From: an uncultured Holophagaceae bacterium
Lineage (GTDB): Bacteria > Acidobacteriota > Holophagae > Holophagales > Holophagaceae
Length of the DNA stretch: 64,000 bases
Assembly (NCBI GenBank): GCA_903937385.1
Contig: CAIZZF010000029.1
Coordinates: 51,611 to 115,610 of the forward strand
Reading direction: 5' to 3'
Under the pieces are notes generated by a model. The model was not told where the DNA came from, searched no databases, and was given only the letters and a program-made list of their open reading frames with translations. Made by a program: the position numbers and the translations under genes. Of the stretch, positions 26,879 through 35,580 are shown piece after piece. Numbering within the stretch: position 1 is the first letter of the stretch; the number at the start of each line of letters is the position of its first letter.

Positions 26879-28129
26879 CTAGAAGCCGATGCCAAGGGAG
26901 GCGATGAGGCTGTTGCCGCCCTGTTCGCCGGTCTGGCCAGCGCGGGGGGCCAGGAAGTTCTTGCTGCGCATGATGTAGTCGATCTTCAGCTTCGCGACGC
27001 TGTACTTGCCGGGGACGAAGTTGTAGTTGTAGCCAACCGTGGTCTCGGTGTACTTGGGCGAGTAGTCTGCGGCGGCGCCATTGACCGTCACATTGTAGGG
27101 GCTGGTGGCGGTATACCAGTTGCTGCCGGAGTTGTAGTTCAGCATGTCATAGCGCAGCGCGACCTGATGCTGGCCCATCTTGTAGACGAAGGTGCCGGTG
27201 TAGCCGGTGTACTTCTGGTCGAGGTTCTCACGGAGCATGGCGGCCGTGGTGGCAGCGAAGAGGCTGGGATAGCGGCGACCCAGAAGGCCGGTCGCGTACT
27301 CGAAGTCGAAGTGCCACTGGCTCGTGTCATAGGCGTAGAAGGCACCCTGGAGGGTGGTCTTGTCCTTGTTGTCCTTGATCTGCTGCGCGGTCACGCCGGC
27401 AGGCACGGTGGTGGGGGTGACGAAGGTGGAGTCCTTCAGGTTCGTCACGCCCTCGCGGTAGTAGGCGCCAAACTTGTGCGCGCTGCCGAAGGCACCCTCG
27501 TAGCGGACGGTGAAGTCCTTCTGGGCGTTGGCATCCACGGCCGTCTTGCCGCCGCTGCCGTCATCGGTGGTGCCGTTGGAGACAGCCACACTCAGCTTGC
27601 CCTGCCAGCCCTTGGCATTGCCGTAGCCGTAGCTGAGCCACGCACCGCGGTCCCGCTTGTCGCCGAAGGCGCGGTTGAGCTGGTTGCGATCGAAGAAGTA
27701 GAGGTCCTTGGCGGCCACGATGGTGGCTTCATAGGTGGTGGGCATCTTGAACTGGCCGGCCTTCAGGACGAAGCCCTTGCCGAGGGTCCAGGTGATGACC
27801 GCGTCATGCAGGACGTTGTTGCCAACCGAGGAGGTGCTGTTGTTCGGATCGAACATCAGGTTCCAGCTGATGGAATCCGAGATCGTCTGGCTGAGGTAGA
27901 CCTCGGACCGCTTGACCGTGAAGCCGTTCTCGACGAAGCGGCCAGAGCTCATGCCGTCGTAATAGGCCGAGGCGCCACCGGGCTTGGCGGCCGCGTCCAG
28001 GCGAAGGTTGTTGTCGGTCATCTGGGTGTACCAGAGTTCGATGAGGGCGTTGACCTTGACGGCTTCTTGGGCCTGGGCAGCTCCGGCTGCGAGCAGCGCG
28101 GCGACACCAGCGAGGCGAGAGATCTTCAT
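26879..28129 (-). CDS. Outer-membrane porin (O/P-like beta-barrel)
   Basis: 416 aa. Signal peptide about residues 1-20 (ending AAQAQ), then alternating polar/aromatic strands, and a C-terminal Phe (SLGIGF), the usual signal for outer-membrane barrel insertion. Segments such as DAVITWTLGKGFVLKAGQFKMP and LRYDMLNY look like porin O/P strands. It probably admits anions or small organic solutes. AGGAG lies 8 bp before the ATG. It is upstream of livK on the same strand with its own strong terminator, so it may supply the transporter but is expressed separately. Confidence 0.88.
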   Translation of the reverse strand: MKISRLAGVAALLAAGAAQAQEAVKVNALIELWYTQMTDNNLRLDAAAKPGGASAYYDGMSSGRFVENGFTVKRSEVYLSQTISDSISWNLMFDPNNSTSSVGNNVLHDAVITWTLGKGFVLKAGQFKMPTTYEATIVAAKDLYFFDRNQLNRAFGDKRDRGAWLSYGYGNAKGWQGKLSVAVSNGTTDDGSGGKTAVDANAQKDFTVRYEGAFGSAHKFGAYYREGVTNLKDSTFVTPTTVPAGVTAQQIKDNKDKTTLQGAFYAYDTSQWHFDFEYATGLLGRRYPSLFAATTAAMLRENLDQKYTGYTGTFVYKMGQHQVALRYDMLNYNSGSNWYTATSPYNVTVNGAAADYSPKYTETTVGYNYNFVPGKYSVAKLKIDYIMRSKNFLAPRAGQTGEQGGNSLIASLGIGF

Positions 28130-28691
28130 ATTTTTTTCTCCTAAGAGGGAGGGTGGGGGGAAACTTCAGGAGGGGTCCGCCAAGCTCTGAGGAGCGCTCA
28201 GTCAGGCTCTGGCGGGAATTCGGTTCGATTCAAGCTAAGCGCGCCCTGGGAGTGAGTCCATCAAAATCCTAGGAAAGTTCCCCATGATGTGACAGATGAC
28301 ACATGGGTGTTTCGTCGACCATGTGAAATTATGGAAACAATAGTGTTAAGAGGATGCTTCTCAGTCAAAAACCGACTGCCTGGTCGGTCTTCCCGGAGCA
28401 AGTTTTTACGTCGATCGGACTATGAAATTTGCCGCACGCTTGCGAACCATCAGAGGGGAGCCAGCCGGGAGGAAGCACCTTTTAAAATGACACGAACAGG
28501 GTATAAGGGCGCCCCTCTCAACCGAGCCGACCTGATCCTGGGCAAGCGGCTTCCCTCCAGAAAATGGATCGTCCCGGACTGCCCAGCCAGGACAACCCTG
28601 GATGCTGACTTTTTTCCTATCCGAGCAGCCCCACCCTGAGGACTAGACTTCCTCGGACAGCCCGGGCGTTTCGGTCCCTTGGCAGAAAATT
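28130..28691. other. Non-coding stretch upstream of the porin gene
   Basis: About 560 bases, less GC-rich than the genes around it. A 116-codon plus-strand frame at 28289-28639 has no recognisable domain, no ribosome binding site and poor codon usage, so I do not call it. The porin promoter and its control sites should lie in the part nearest 28130, but I found no convincing -35/-10 pair. No tRNA or known riboswitch was recognised. Confidence 0.6.
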
Positions 28692-28719
28692 CGAGCGGCA
28701 CGCCAGGGCGTACCGCTCG
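28692..28719 (-). terminator. Likely terminator of the acyl-CoA dehydrogenase operon
   Basis: A 12-base stem with one mismatch and a 4-base loop, about 54 bp after the dehydrogenase stop. On the minus strand it is followed by AATTTTCT, a short U-rich tract, so strength may be moderate. Confidence 0.65.
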
Positions 28720-28772
28720 AGGTTCTTGGCACCCTGGGACTGGTGCGGGACTTGCCGTGATGGCCTGGGGGT

Positions 28773-30599
28773 CTAGAAGATCGCTTCGATGGGCGCGATC
28801 TCGCCGGCCTGCAGGGCCACGGCCAGGGCTGCCACCAGGGGCAGGCCGCGGTGGGCGAAGTGGATCGTGGCCTGCACCTTGTTGTGATAGAAGGCGGCCT
28901 CGGGGCTGTCCTTGAGGAGGGCCTGCACGGCGGCGCGGTCCGTGGGGTCCACGCCCCGGGCCCGCTGCAGCTCCTCGCCCTTCTTGAGGGCCAAGGTCGC
29001 CTGCTGGAGGAGCAGGTGACCGGACACCACATGGCCCAGCATGTCGAGCACCGGCACGGCGTTGAGCACCGTCAGCTGACCGCCGTTGGGCTTGGCCGGA
29101 ACCTCCTGGAGCACTGCGGTCAGGGTCTTCAGGGCCGCGCCCAGCTGCTGGGCCGAGGGGCCCAGGACCGGATCCGCGGCCAGGGACTGAACGGTGGCGC
29201 CGACCAGCTGGAGCAGGTCCTGCATGGGCCGGCCGTCCTGCATGCGGAACTTGCGGCCCACCAGGTCCAGAGCCTGGATGCCGTTAGTACCTTCATAGAT
29301 GGAGGCGATCTTGCAGTCGCGCAGATACTGCTCGGCGGGATACTCCATGGTGTAGCCGTAGCCGCCGTAGGTCTGCAGCGCCCACTCGGTCACCCGGAAG
29401 CCCCAGTCCGAGCACCAGGCCTTGCAGACGGGGGTGAACAGCTCGACCAGTCCCTGCCAGCGGTTCTTGTCATCGCCGGAAGAGACGTGGGCCATGTCCA
29501 TGCACCAGGCGGTGTAGGACACGAGGGCCCGCATGGCCTGCACGTAGGAGGACTGCATGAGCAGCATGCGGCGCACATCCGGGTGCTGGATGATGGGCGA
29601 CTGGCCGACGCCCTTACCCGCCCGGCCCTGCAGCCGCTCCTTGGCAAAGGCGATGGCCGCCTGGTGGGCGGCGGAGGCGTTGCCCAGACCCTGGACGCCA
29701 ACCTCGTAGCGCGCGGCGTTCATCATCTGGAACATGTAGACCAGGCCCTGGCCCTCCTGGCCCAGGAGGAAGCCCTGGCTGGCGTTGTCGATGCCGAACA
29801 CCAGGGTGCAGGTGGGCGAGCCGTGGATGCCCAGCTTGTGCTCGATGCCCGCGCAGGTGACATCGTTGCGCTCGCCCAGGCTGCCATCGGCGTTGACCCG
29901 GAACTTCGGCACCACGAAGAGGCTGAGCCCCTTGGGACCGGCGGGAGCGTCCGGCGTGCGGGCCAGCACCGCATGGATGATGTTGGGCACCAGCTCGTGG
30001 TCGCCGCTGGTGATGAAGATCTTCTCGCCGGTGACCAGGTAGGTGCCATCGGCCTGCTTGGTGGCCTTGGTGGTGAGGGCGCCCAGGTCGCTGCCCGCGC
30101 CGGCCTCGGTGAGGCACATGGTGCCGCACCACTCGCCGCTGTACATCTTCTCGACGTAGGTGGCCTTCAGCTCATCGCTGCCGAAGGTCTCGATGAGGTG
30201 GGCCGAGCCGCGGGTGAGCATCGTCTTGAGGGCCAGGGCCGTGTTGGCCCCCATGAGGTATTCGCTGATGCCCGTGCCCACGACCTCGGGCAGGCCCATG
30301 CCGCCGAACTCGGGGTTCATGGTGGCGCTGATCCAGCCGCCGGAGGCCAGATCCTCGAAGGCCTCGGCGAAGCCCTCGGGCAGCTCCACCTTGCCGTTCG
30401 CGTACTTTGCGCCGACGCGGTCGCCCACCTCGTTGCAGGCCGCCACGCTGCCCTTCGAGACCTTCAGGGCCTCGTCCAGCACCATGCCCAGCTGCTCGCG
30501 ATCGACGTCCTGGTAGGGCTCGCCCTTCAGAACCGCATCCAGGTCCAGCCACTCGAGGAGGTTGAAGTGGATATCACGATGGTCGTCGAGGAAGAGCAT
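28773..30599 (-). CDS. Acyl-CoA dehydrogenase, long DmdC-like type
   Basis: 608 aa, longer than ordinary acyl-CoA dehydrogenases (~380 aa) because of an N-terminal extension and a C-terminal helical domain, as in the DmdC (3-methylmercaptopropionyl-CoA dehydrogenase) group. FAD-binding motifs include CLTEAGAGSDLG and EKIFITSGDH; the catalytic Glu is expected in IYEGTNGIQALDL, and QTYGGYGYTMEYPAEQYLRD marks the C-terminal core (given as separated motifs Q-x-x-G-G-Y-G-Y and YPAEQYLRD). It oxidises the alpha-beta bond of an acyl-CoA. It is paired with the synthetase 51 bp upstream, which would make the acyl-CoA. The exact acid is unknown; DMSP-derived acid is only one option. Confidence 0.88.
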   Translation of the reverse strand: MLFLDDHRDIHFNLLEWLDLDAVLKGEPYQDVDREQLGMVLDEALKVSKGSVAACNEVGDRVGAKYANGKVELPEGFAEAFEDLASGGWISATMNPEFGGMGLPEVVGTGISEYLMGANTALALKTMLTRGSAHLIETFGSDELKATYVEKMYSGEWCGTMCLTEAGAGSDLGALTTKATKQADGTYLVTGEKIFITSGDHELVPNIIHAVLARTPDAPAGPKGLSLFVVPKFRVNADGSLGERNDVTCAGIEHKLGIHGSPTCTLVFGIDNASQGFLLGQEGQGLVYMFQMMNAARYEVGVQGLGNASAAHQAAIAFAKERLQGRAGKGVGQSPIIQHPDVRRMLLMQSSYVQAMRALVSYTAWCMDMAHVSSGDDKNRWQGLVELFTPVCKAWCSDWGFRVTEWALQTYGGYGYTMEYPAEQYLRDCKIASIYEGTNGIQALDLVGRKFRMQDGRPMQDLLQLVGATVQSLAADPVLGPSAQQLGAALKTLTAVLQEVPAKPNGGQLTVLNAVPVLDMLGHVVSGHLLLQQATLALKKGEELQRARGVDPTDRAAVQALLKDSPEAAFYHNKVQATIHFAHRGLPLVAALAVALQAGEIAPIEAIF

Positions 30600-30650
30600 G
30601 GGACCTCCGGCTAGGGGTGGTGTGAAGGGACTCTGGGGTCTGAGGAGTTG

Positions 30651-32327
30651 CTACTTCAGCTCAGGGAACTGATCTTCGCGCCACTCGGTGGCGGAGGCAC
30701 CCTGATCTGCGGCCCGCTTGCGGAGTTCCACCCGGCGGATCTTCCCGGAGATGGTCTTGGGCAGCTCGCTGAACTCGAGGATGCGGATGCGCTTGTAGGC
30801 GCTGAGCCGCTCCCGGATGAACTTGAACAGGGCCAGGGCGGTCTCGCGGCTGGGCTCCACACCCGCCCGGAGGATGACGTAGGCCTTGGGCACGGCCAGC
30901 TTCACGGGATCGGGGCTCGGCACCACGGCGGCCTCGGCCACGAAGTCGTGCTCGATGAGGAAGGACTCCAGCTCGAAGGGGCTGATGCGGTAGTCGGAGC
31001 TCTTGAAGACGTCGTCCGCGCGGCCCACGAAGAAGAGGTAGCCCTCGGCGTCGCGGGTGGCCACATCACCGGTCCGGTAGTAGCCCTCTTTCAGGGCCTT
31101 CTCCATCTTGGAGGGGTCGTCCTTGTAGCCGTCCATGAGACCCAGGGGGCGCGGGCTGAGCCGCAGGGCGATCTCGCCCTCGTCGGTCTCCTTGCCATCC
31201 AGGTCCAGCAGGACCACGTCGTAGCCCGGCATGGGCAGGCCCATGGAGCCCGGCTTCACGGGGACGCCGGGGGAGTTGCCCACCACGCAGGTGGTCTCGG
31301 TCTGGCCGAAGCCGTCGCGGATGGTGAGACCCCAGGCCTTCTCCACCTGGCTGATGACCTCGGGGTTGAGGGGCTCGCCGGCGCCGATGACGCCGCGCAG
31401 CTTCATCTTGTAGCTGCCCAGGTCCTCCTGGATGAACAGGCGCCACACGGTGGGCGGGGCGCACAGGTTGGTGACGCCCTTGTCGGCGATCACCTTGAGG
31501 GCGGCCGCGGCGCTGAACCGGGTGGACCGGTAGATGAAGATGCAGGCGCCGGCGATCCAGGGGGCGAAGAAGTTGCTCCAGGCGTGCTTGGCCCAGCCCG
31601 GGGAGCTGATGTTGAAGTGGATGTCGCCTGGGCGCAGTCCGACCCAGAACATGGTGGACAGATGGCCCACGGGATAGGACTGGTGCGTGTGGAGCACCAG
31701 CTTGGGCTTGGCGGTGGTGCCGCTGGTGAAGTAGAGCAGCAGAGGGTCCGTGGCCTTGGTGATGGCGTCCGGCACGTAGGTAGTCGAGCCGCTGTAGAGC
31801 ACGGACACGTCATGCCAGCCGGGAACGGCGTCGCCCACGCAGATGCGGGTGAGGGAGGCGTCCATGCCATCGAACTTGGCGGTCTGGGCGGAGTCCACCA
31901 CCAGGTGGCGGATGCCGCCCCGCTCGAGGCGGTCGGTCAGGTCCGCCGGGCTCAGCAGCAGGGTGGAGGGCACCATCACGGCGCCGAGCTTGATGCAGGC
32001 CAGCAGCACTTCCCAGAGGGGGCGCACGTTGTCGAGCATGATGAGCACGCCATCGCCGCGCTTGACGCCCAAGTCGCGGAGGGCGTTGGCCACCTGGTTG
32101 CTGCGCTGGCTCATCTCCTGGAAGGAGACCTTGGTCTCGCTGCCGCCCTCCTCGACGATCCAGAGCGCGGGGTTCTCGTTCCCGGCCGCCATCACATCGA
32201 AGTGATCCAGGGCCCAGTTGAAGTTCTCCAGCACGGGCCACTTGAACCCCTTGCAGGCAGCGGCACGATCCCCGCTGTTGTCGAACAGGAACTGCCGGGC
32301 ACTGAGAAAGGCCTCTCGTTCGTTCAT
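30651..32327 (-). CDS. AMP-forming acyl-CoA synthetase (medium-chain/ACSM-like)
   Basis: 558 aa. It activates a carboxylic acid to its CoA thioester via an acyl-AMP. Motifs: P-loop LLYFTSGTTAKPK, GFGQTET, the YYRTGD segment, and the C-terminal PKTISGKIRR with the catalytic Lys. That PK-T-x-SGK sequence is the same motif that protein acetyltransferases modify to switch off such enzymes. The divergent neighbours at 32479-36704 are an acetyltransferase, an AcuB-like sensor and an AcuC-like deacetylase, making this protein a probable target. AGGAG precedes the ATG. It forms an operon with the acyl-CoA dehydrogenase. Confidence 0.9.
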   Translation of the reverse strand: MNEREAFLSARQFLFDNSGDRAAACKGFKWPVLENFNWALDHFDVMAAGNENPALWIVEEGGSETKVSFQEMSQRSNQVANALRDLGVKRGDGVLIMLDNVRPLWEVLLACIKLGAVMVPSTLLLSPADLTDRLERGGIRHLVVDSAQTAKFDGMDASLTRICVGDAVPGWHDVSVLYSGSTTYVPDAITKATDPLLLYFTSGTTAKPKLVLHTHQSYPVGHLSTMFWVGLRPGDIHFNISSPGWAKHAWSNFFAPWIAGACIFIYRSTRFSAAAALKVIADKGVTNLCAPPTVWRLFIQEDLGSYKMKLRGVIGAGEPLNPEVISQVEKAWGLTIRDGFGQTETTCVVGNSPGVPVKPGSMGLPMPGYDVVLLDLDGKETDEGEIALRLSPRPLGLMDGYKDDPSKMEKALKEGYYRTGDVATRDAEGYLFFVGRADDVFKSSDYRISPFELESFLIEHDFVAEAAVVPSPDPVKLAVPKAYVILRAGVEPSRETALALFKFIRERLSAYKRIRILEFSELPKTISGKIRRVELRKRAADQGASATEWREDQFPELK

Positions 32328-32478
32328 ACAGCTCTCCTGGAAAGGGGTGATCTATCCAATTTATGATGACGAGCTGCCACCGTCTAGAACGAAAGATGAC
32401 ACAATGGATAAGAAAGCTCCCTGAATCAGAACAGTGGACTGGAAGGCATGGTAGGTTGGTCGCGTCGCAACCGATTTC

Positions 32479-34935
32479 GTGGGGCTCCCCTTGTTCAGCA
32501 TCATTCCTGACGGCGCCGGTTACCGGGAGTTCGTCCTCCTAAAGGACGGCCAGGGGATCTATCTCCGGATCGCCACCCCCGAGGATGTGGACCGGGTCGA
32601 GACCTTCATCCGGGGCCTCTCCCAGGAGGCCTTGTCCATGCGCTTCATGGGGGGCATCTCCCGCATTGCCCGCAAGTTCGTGGAAGAGCTCTGTGTGGAG
32701 AATCCCCACCTGCGGGCCTGCCTCCTGGCGGTGGAGGGCGAGGGCACCGAGGAGCGCGTCCTGGGCCTGGGCAACTACGTGGGCGAGGGCGGCGCCAACG
32801 CCGAGGTCAGCTTCATGGTCGCGGACGAGCACCAGGGCCGGGGGATCAGCAGCCTGATCCTCGAGCGTCTGGCAGGCCTCGCCGCCGGGGCCGGCTACCT
32901 GGGCTTCGAGGCGGACGTACTCTACGAGAACGAGAAGATGAGCAATGTCTTCCGAGACTCCGGCTTTGAGACACGCCGGGCCATGGAGGGCGGCATCATC
33001 CATGTGCACTTCCCCCTCAACGCCCCGCAGGCCCAGCGGGAGCGAGCGGACATCCGCGAGCGAGTGGCCGCCGCGAACTCGCTGGTGCCCCTGCTGCGCC
33101 CGGAAACCGTCGCCGTGGTGGGGGCCTCGCGGGATCCCGGCTCCGTGGGCAACGCCATCTTCCGCCACATCCTGCAGGGCCACTTCAAGGGGGTCGTCTA
33201 CCCCGTCAACCCCCATGCCCGGGCCATCGAGGGCGTGCGGGCCTATCCCTCCCTGGATTCCCTACCGGAGGCGCCGGATCTGGTGGTCCTGGCGGTCCCG
33301 GCCACCAAGGTGGTGCCCATGGCCAAGGCCGCCCTCGACAAGGGCGCCCGGGGCCTGCTGGCCCTGGCCGCGGGCTTCGCGGAGTCGGGCCCCGATGGCG
33401 CCCGGCGCCAGGAGCGCCTGCTGCATCTGGCCCGCAGCCGGGGGGCGCGGCTGGTGGGACCCAACTGCCTGGGCCTCCTGAACACCAATCCCGCCGTCCA
33501 GCTCAACGCCAGCCTCGCCTCGGCCATGCCGCCCCGGGGGCGCGTCGGGTTCTTCAGCCACTCCGCCGCCCTGGGCGTCGTGATCCTGAAATACGCCGCC
33601 GAGCGCGGCCTGGGCTTCTCCACCTTTGTCTCCGCAGGCAACCGGGCGGACGTCTCCGGCAATGACCTGCTCCAGTACTGGGAAGAGGACCCGGACACGG
33701 ATGTGGCCCTGCTCTACCTGGAGACCTTCGGCAATCCTCGCCGCTTCGCCCGTCTGGCCCGCCGCATCTCCCACCGCAAGCCGGTGCTGTGCGTCAAGAG
33801 CGCCCGCAGCCACGCGGGCCGCCGCATGGCCCAGGCCCACATCGGCGCCAGCCCCCGGGACGACGCGGAAGTGGAGGCCCTGTTCCACCAGGCCGGCGTG
33901 ATCCGGGCGGACACCCTGGAAGAGCTCTTCGACATCGCCCTGCTGCTGTCCCACCAGCCCCTGCCCCGGGGCAACCGAGTGGCGGTGGTGAGCAACTCCG
34001 GCGGCGTGGCCACCATCTGCGCCGACGCCTGCGAGTCCAATGGCATGCAGATCGCCGGTCCCGGCGTGGTGGACCTCCACACCATGGCCACCGCCGATCA
34101 CTACGAGCGGGCCTGCCTGGCGGCCCTGGAGCACCCTGAGGTCGATGCCCTCATCGCCACCTTCGCCTGCGTGGGGGACTGCGATCCGAACCTGGTGGCC
34201 CGGGCCATCCGTCGCGCGGCCGTGCGGGCTGAGCGCGCCACCGGCATCGCCAAGCCCACGCTGCTATCCCTCATGGGCGTTAGCGGCGCCGTGGCCGTGG
34301 GGGCCGCCGGTGCCCTGGGCGATGGCGGCGGCGTGCACCGGACCTTCCCGTCCTACCGCTTCCCCGAGTCCGCCGCACTGGCCCTCTCCAAGGTCGTGGA
34401 CTATGCCCAGTTCCGATTGCAGCCTCCGGGCCGGATCCTGAACTACGACGACCTGGACGCCGGCGAGGCCCGGCGCCGGGTGGAGCAGCTGCTCGAGGGC
34501 GCTGCCGAGGGCTCGGCCCCGCGGGCGCTCAACGCCACCCAGGCCCGGGAGCTCCTGGCCTGCTTCGGCGTGACCGTCGCCGAAGCGGCCCCCGGCCTCT
34601 CCCTGCCCAAGCCGACCGCCATCACCCTGGGCCTCTCGGCAGACCCGGACTTCGGGCCCATCTGGCGCTTCCGCCGCACCGGGGTGGGATCCATCCTGCG
34701 CATCACGCCGCTCACCAACCTCGATGTCGCCGATGTGATCCAGCGGCTGCACCTCAGCCCCGACTGCGGCCTAGCCGAGACCCTGGGCCGCCTGACCCAT
34801 CTGGTGGAAGAGCTGCCCTGGCTCTCCAGCATCGAGGCCCAGGTGTTGGTCCCGGCCGAGACCTCCGCACCGGTGCTGGCCCTCCAGCCCGGCCCGCGCC
34901 TCGCCTTCACCCAGGTCGGTTTCCGCACCCAATAA
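32479..34935 (+). CDS. GNAT acetyltransferase fused to NDP-forming acyl-CoA synthetase-like domains (Pat/AcuA-like)
   Basis: 818 aa from a GTG at 32479; the next ATG (32638) would cut into the GNAT domain. Residues about 20-175 are a GNAT fold with the acetyl-CoA loop HQGRGISS. Residues about 205-300 form a CoA-binding domain, and 310-600 a succinyl-CoA-ligase-like domain with GPNCLGLLN and a retained His (AQAHIGAS). The final ATP-grasp region is cut to ~125 residues: after LLACFGVTVAEAAPG the nucleotide-binding lobe (VVLK and HK motifs) is missing and the sequence resumes at DPDFGPIWRF. It probably acetylates lysines with the ligase-like part sensing acyl-CoA, not acting as a synthetase. Confidence 0.85.
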   Translation: MGLPLFSIIPDGAGYREFVLLKDGQGIYLRIATPEDVDRVETFIRGLSQEALSMRFMGGISRIARKFVEELCVENPHLRACLLAVEGEGTEERVLGLGNYVGEGGANAEVSFMVADEHQGRGISSLILERLAGLAAGAGYLGFEADVLYENEKMSNVFRDSGFETRRAMEGGIIHVHFPLNAPQAQRERADIRERVAAANSLVPLLRPETVAVVGASRDPGSVGNAIFRHILQGHFKGVVYPVNPHARAIEGVRAYPSLDSLPEAPDLVVLAVPATKVVPMAKAALDKGARGLLALAAGFAESGPDGARRQERLLHLARSRGARLVGPNCLGLLNTNPAVQLNASLASAMPPRGRVGFFSHSAALGVVILKYAAERGLGFSTFVSAGNRADVSGNDLLQYWEEDPDTDVALLYLETFGNPRRFARLARRISHRKPVLCVKSARSHAGRRMAQAHIGASPRDDAEVEALFHQAGVIRADTLEELFDIALLLSHQPLPRGNRVAVVSNSGGVATICADACESNGMQIAGPGVVDLHTMATADHYERACLAALEHPEVDALIATFACVGDCDPNLVARAIRRAAVRAERATGIAKPTLLSLMGVSGAVAVGAAGALGDGGGVHRTFPSYRFPESAALALSKVVDYAQFRLQPPGRILNYDDLDAGEARRRVEQLLEGAAEGSAPRALNATQARELLACFGVTVAEAAPGLSLPKPTAITLGLSADPDFGPIWRFRRTGVGSILRITPLTNLDVADVIQRLHLSPDCGLAETLGRLTHLVEELPWLSSIEAQVLVPAETSAPVLALQPGPRLAFTQVGFRTQ

Positions 34936-34950
34936 GTAGAGGAGGGCACC

Positions 34951-35580
34951 TTGTTCGTCAAAGACAGGATGCACAGTCCCGTGACCGTGCTCTCCATCAC
35001 CTCCACGCTCGGTGAGGCCTATGCCCTCTTCGAGGCCCACGGCTACCGGCACCTGCCCGTGGTGGACGGGGGCCGTGTGGTGGGGATCCTCACGGACCGA
35101 GATCTCCGCTTCGCCACCAGCTCCTTCTGCACGACGCCCCACACCGCCACGGACCCCGTGACCCTGGCCATGAGCACCCACGTCCTCACCGCCGATCCCC
35201 TGGATCCCGTGGAGGACGCCGCCAAGATCATGCGGGAGCACAAGATCGGCTGCCTCCCCGTGGTGGATGGCAGCGAATTGGTGGGCATCCTCACCGGCAT
35301 GGACCTGCTGGACGCCCTCATCAACCTCACGGGCCTCACGAAGCCCACCTCGCGCCTGGAGGTGGCCCTGGCAGACCGCCCCGGCGAGCTGGCCCGGCTG
35401 ACGGTCTTCATGGCCGACCGCAACGTCAACATCCACTCCCTGCTGACGTCCCCGGCTCCGGATGGCACCGTCCACACGGTATTGCGGGTGGGCTCGAACC
35501 AGTCCCGGCCCCTGGCCGAAGCCATGCGCGCCGCCCACTTCGAAGTCCTCTGGCCCCTGCCGAAGCCATGGCCACACTGA
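34951..35580 (+). CDS. acuB: AcuB-like protein, two CBS domains plus ACT domain
   Basis: 209 aa from a TTG start with GGAGGG just upstream. CBS domains at about residues 5-60 and 75-130 (YRHLPVVDGG, IGCLPVVDGS) are followed by an ACT domain at about 135-205 (LEVALADRPGELARLT). This is the AcuB layout. AcuB belongs with AcuA and AcuC in Bacillus control of acetyl-CoA synthetase; its biochemical role is unclear and may be sensing adenylates. It sits 15 bp after the acetyltransferase gene and overlaps acuC by 13 bp. Confidence 0.87.
   Translation: MFVKDRMHSPVTVLSITSTLGEAYALFEAHGYRHLPVVDGGRVVGILTDRDLRFATSSFCTTPHTATDPVTLAMSTHVLTADPLDPVEDAAKIMREHKIGCLPVVDGSELVGILTGMDLLDALINLTGLTKPTSRLEVALADRPGELARLTVFMADRNVNIHSLLTSPAPDGTVHTVLRVGSNQSRPLAEAMRAAHFEVLWPLPKPWPH

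Noticed and set aside
28289..28639. 116-codon plus-strand frame in the gap before the porin gene
   Set aside because: No ribosome binding site, no recognisable domain and non-coding-like composition.
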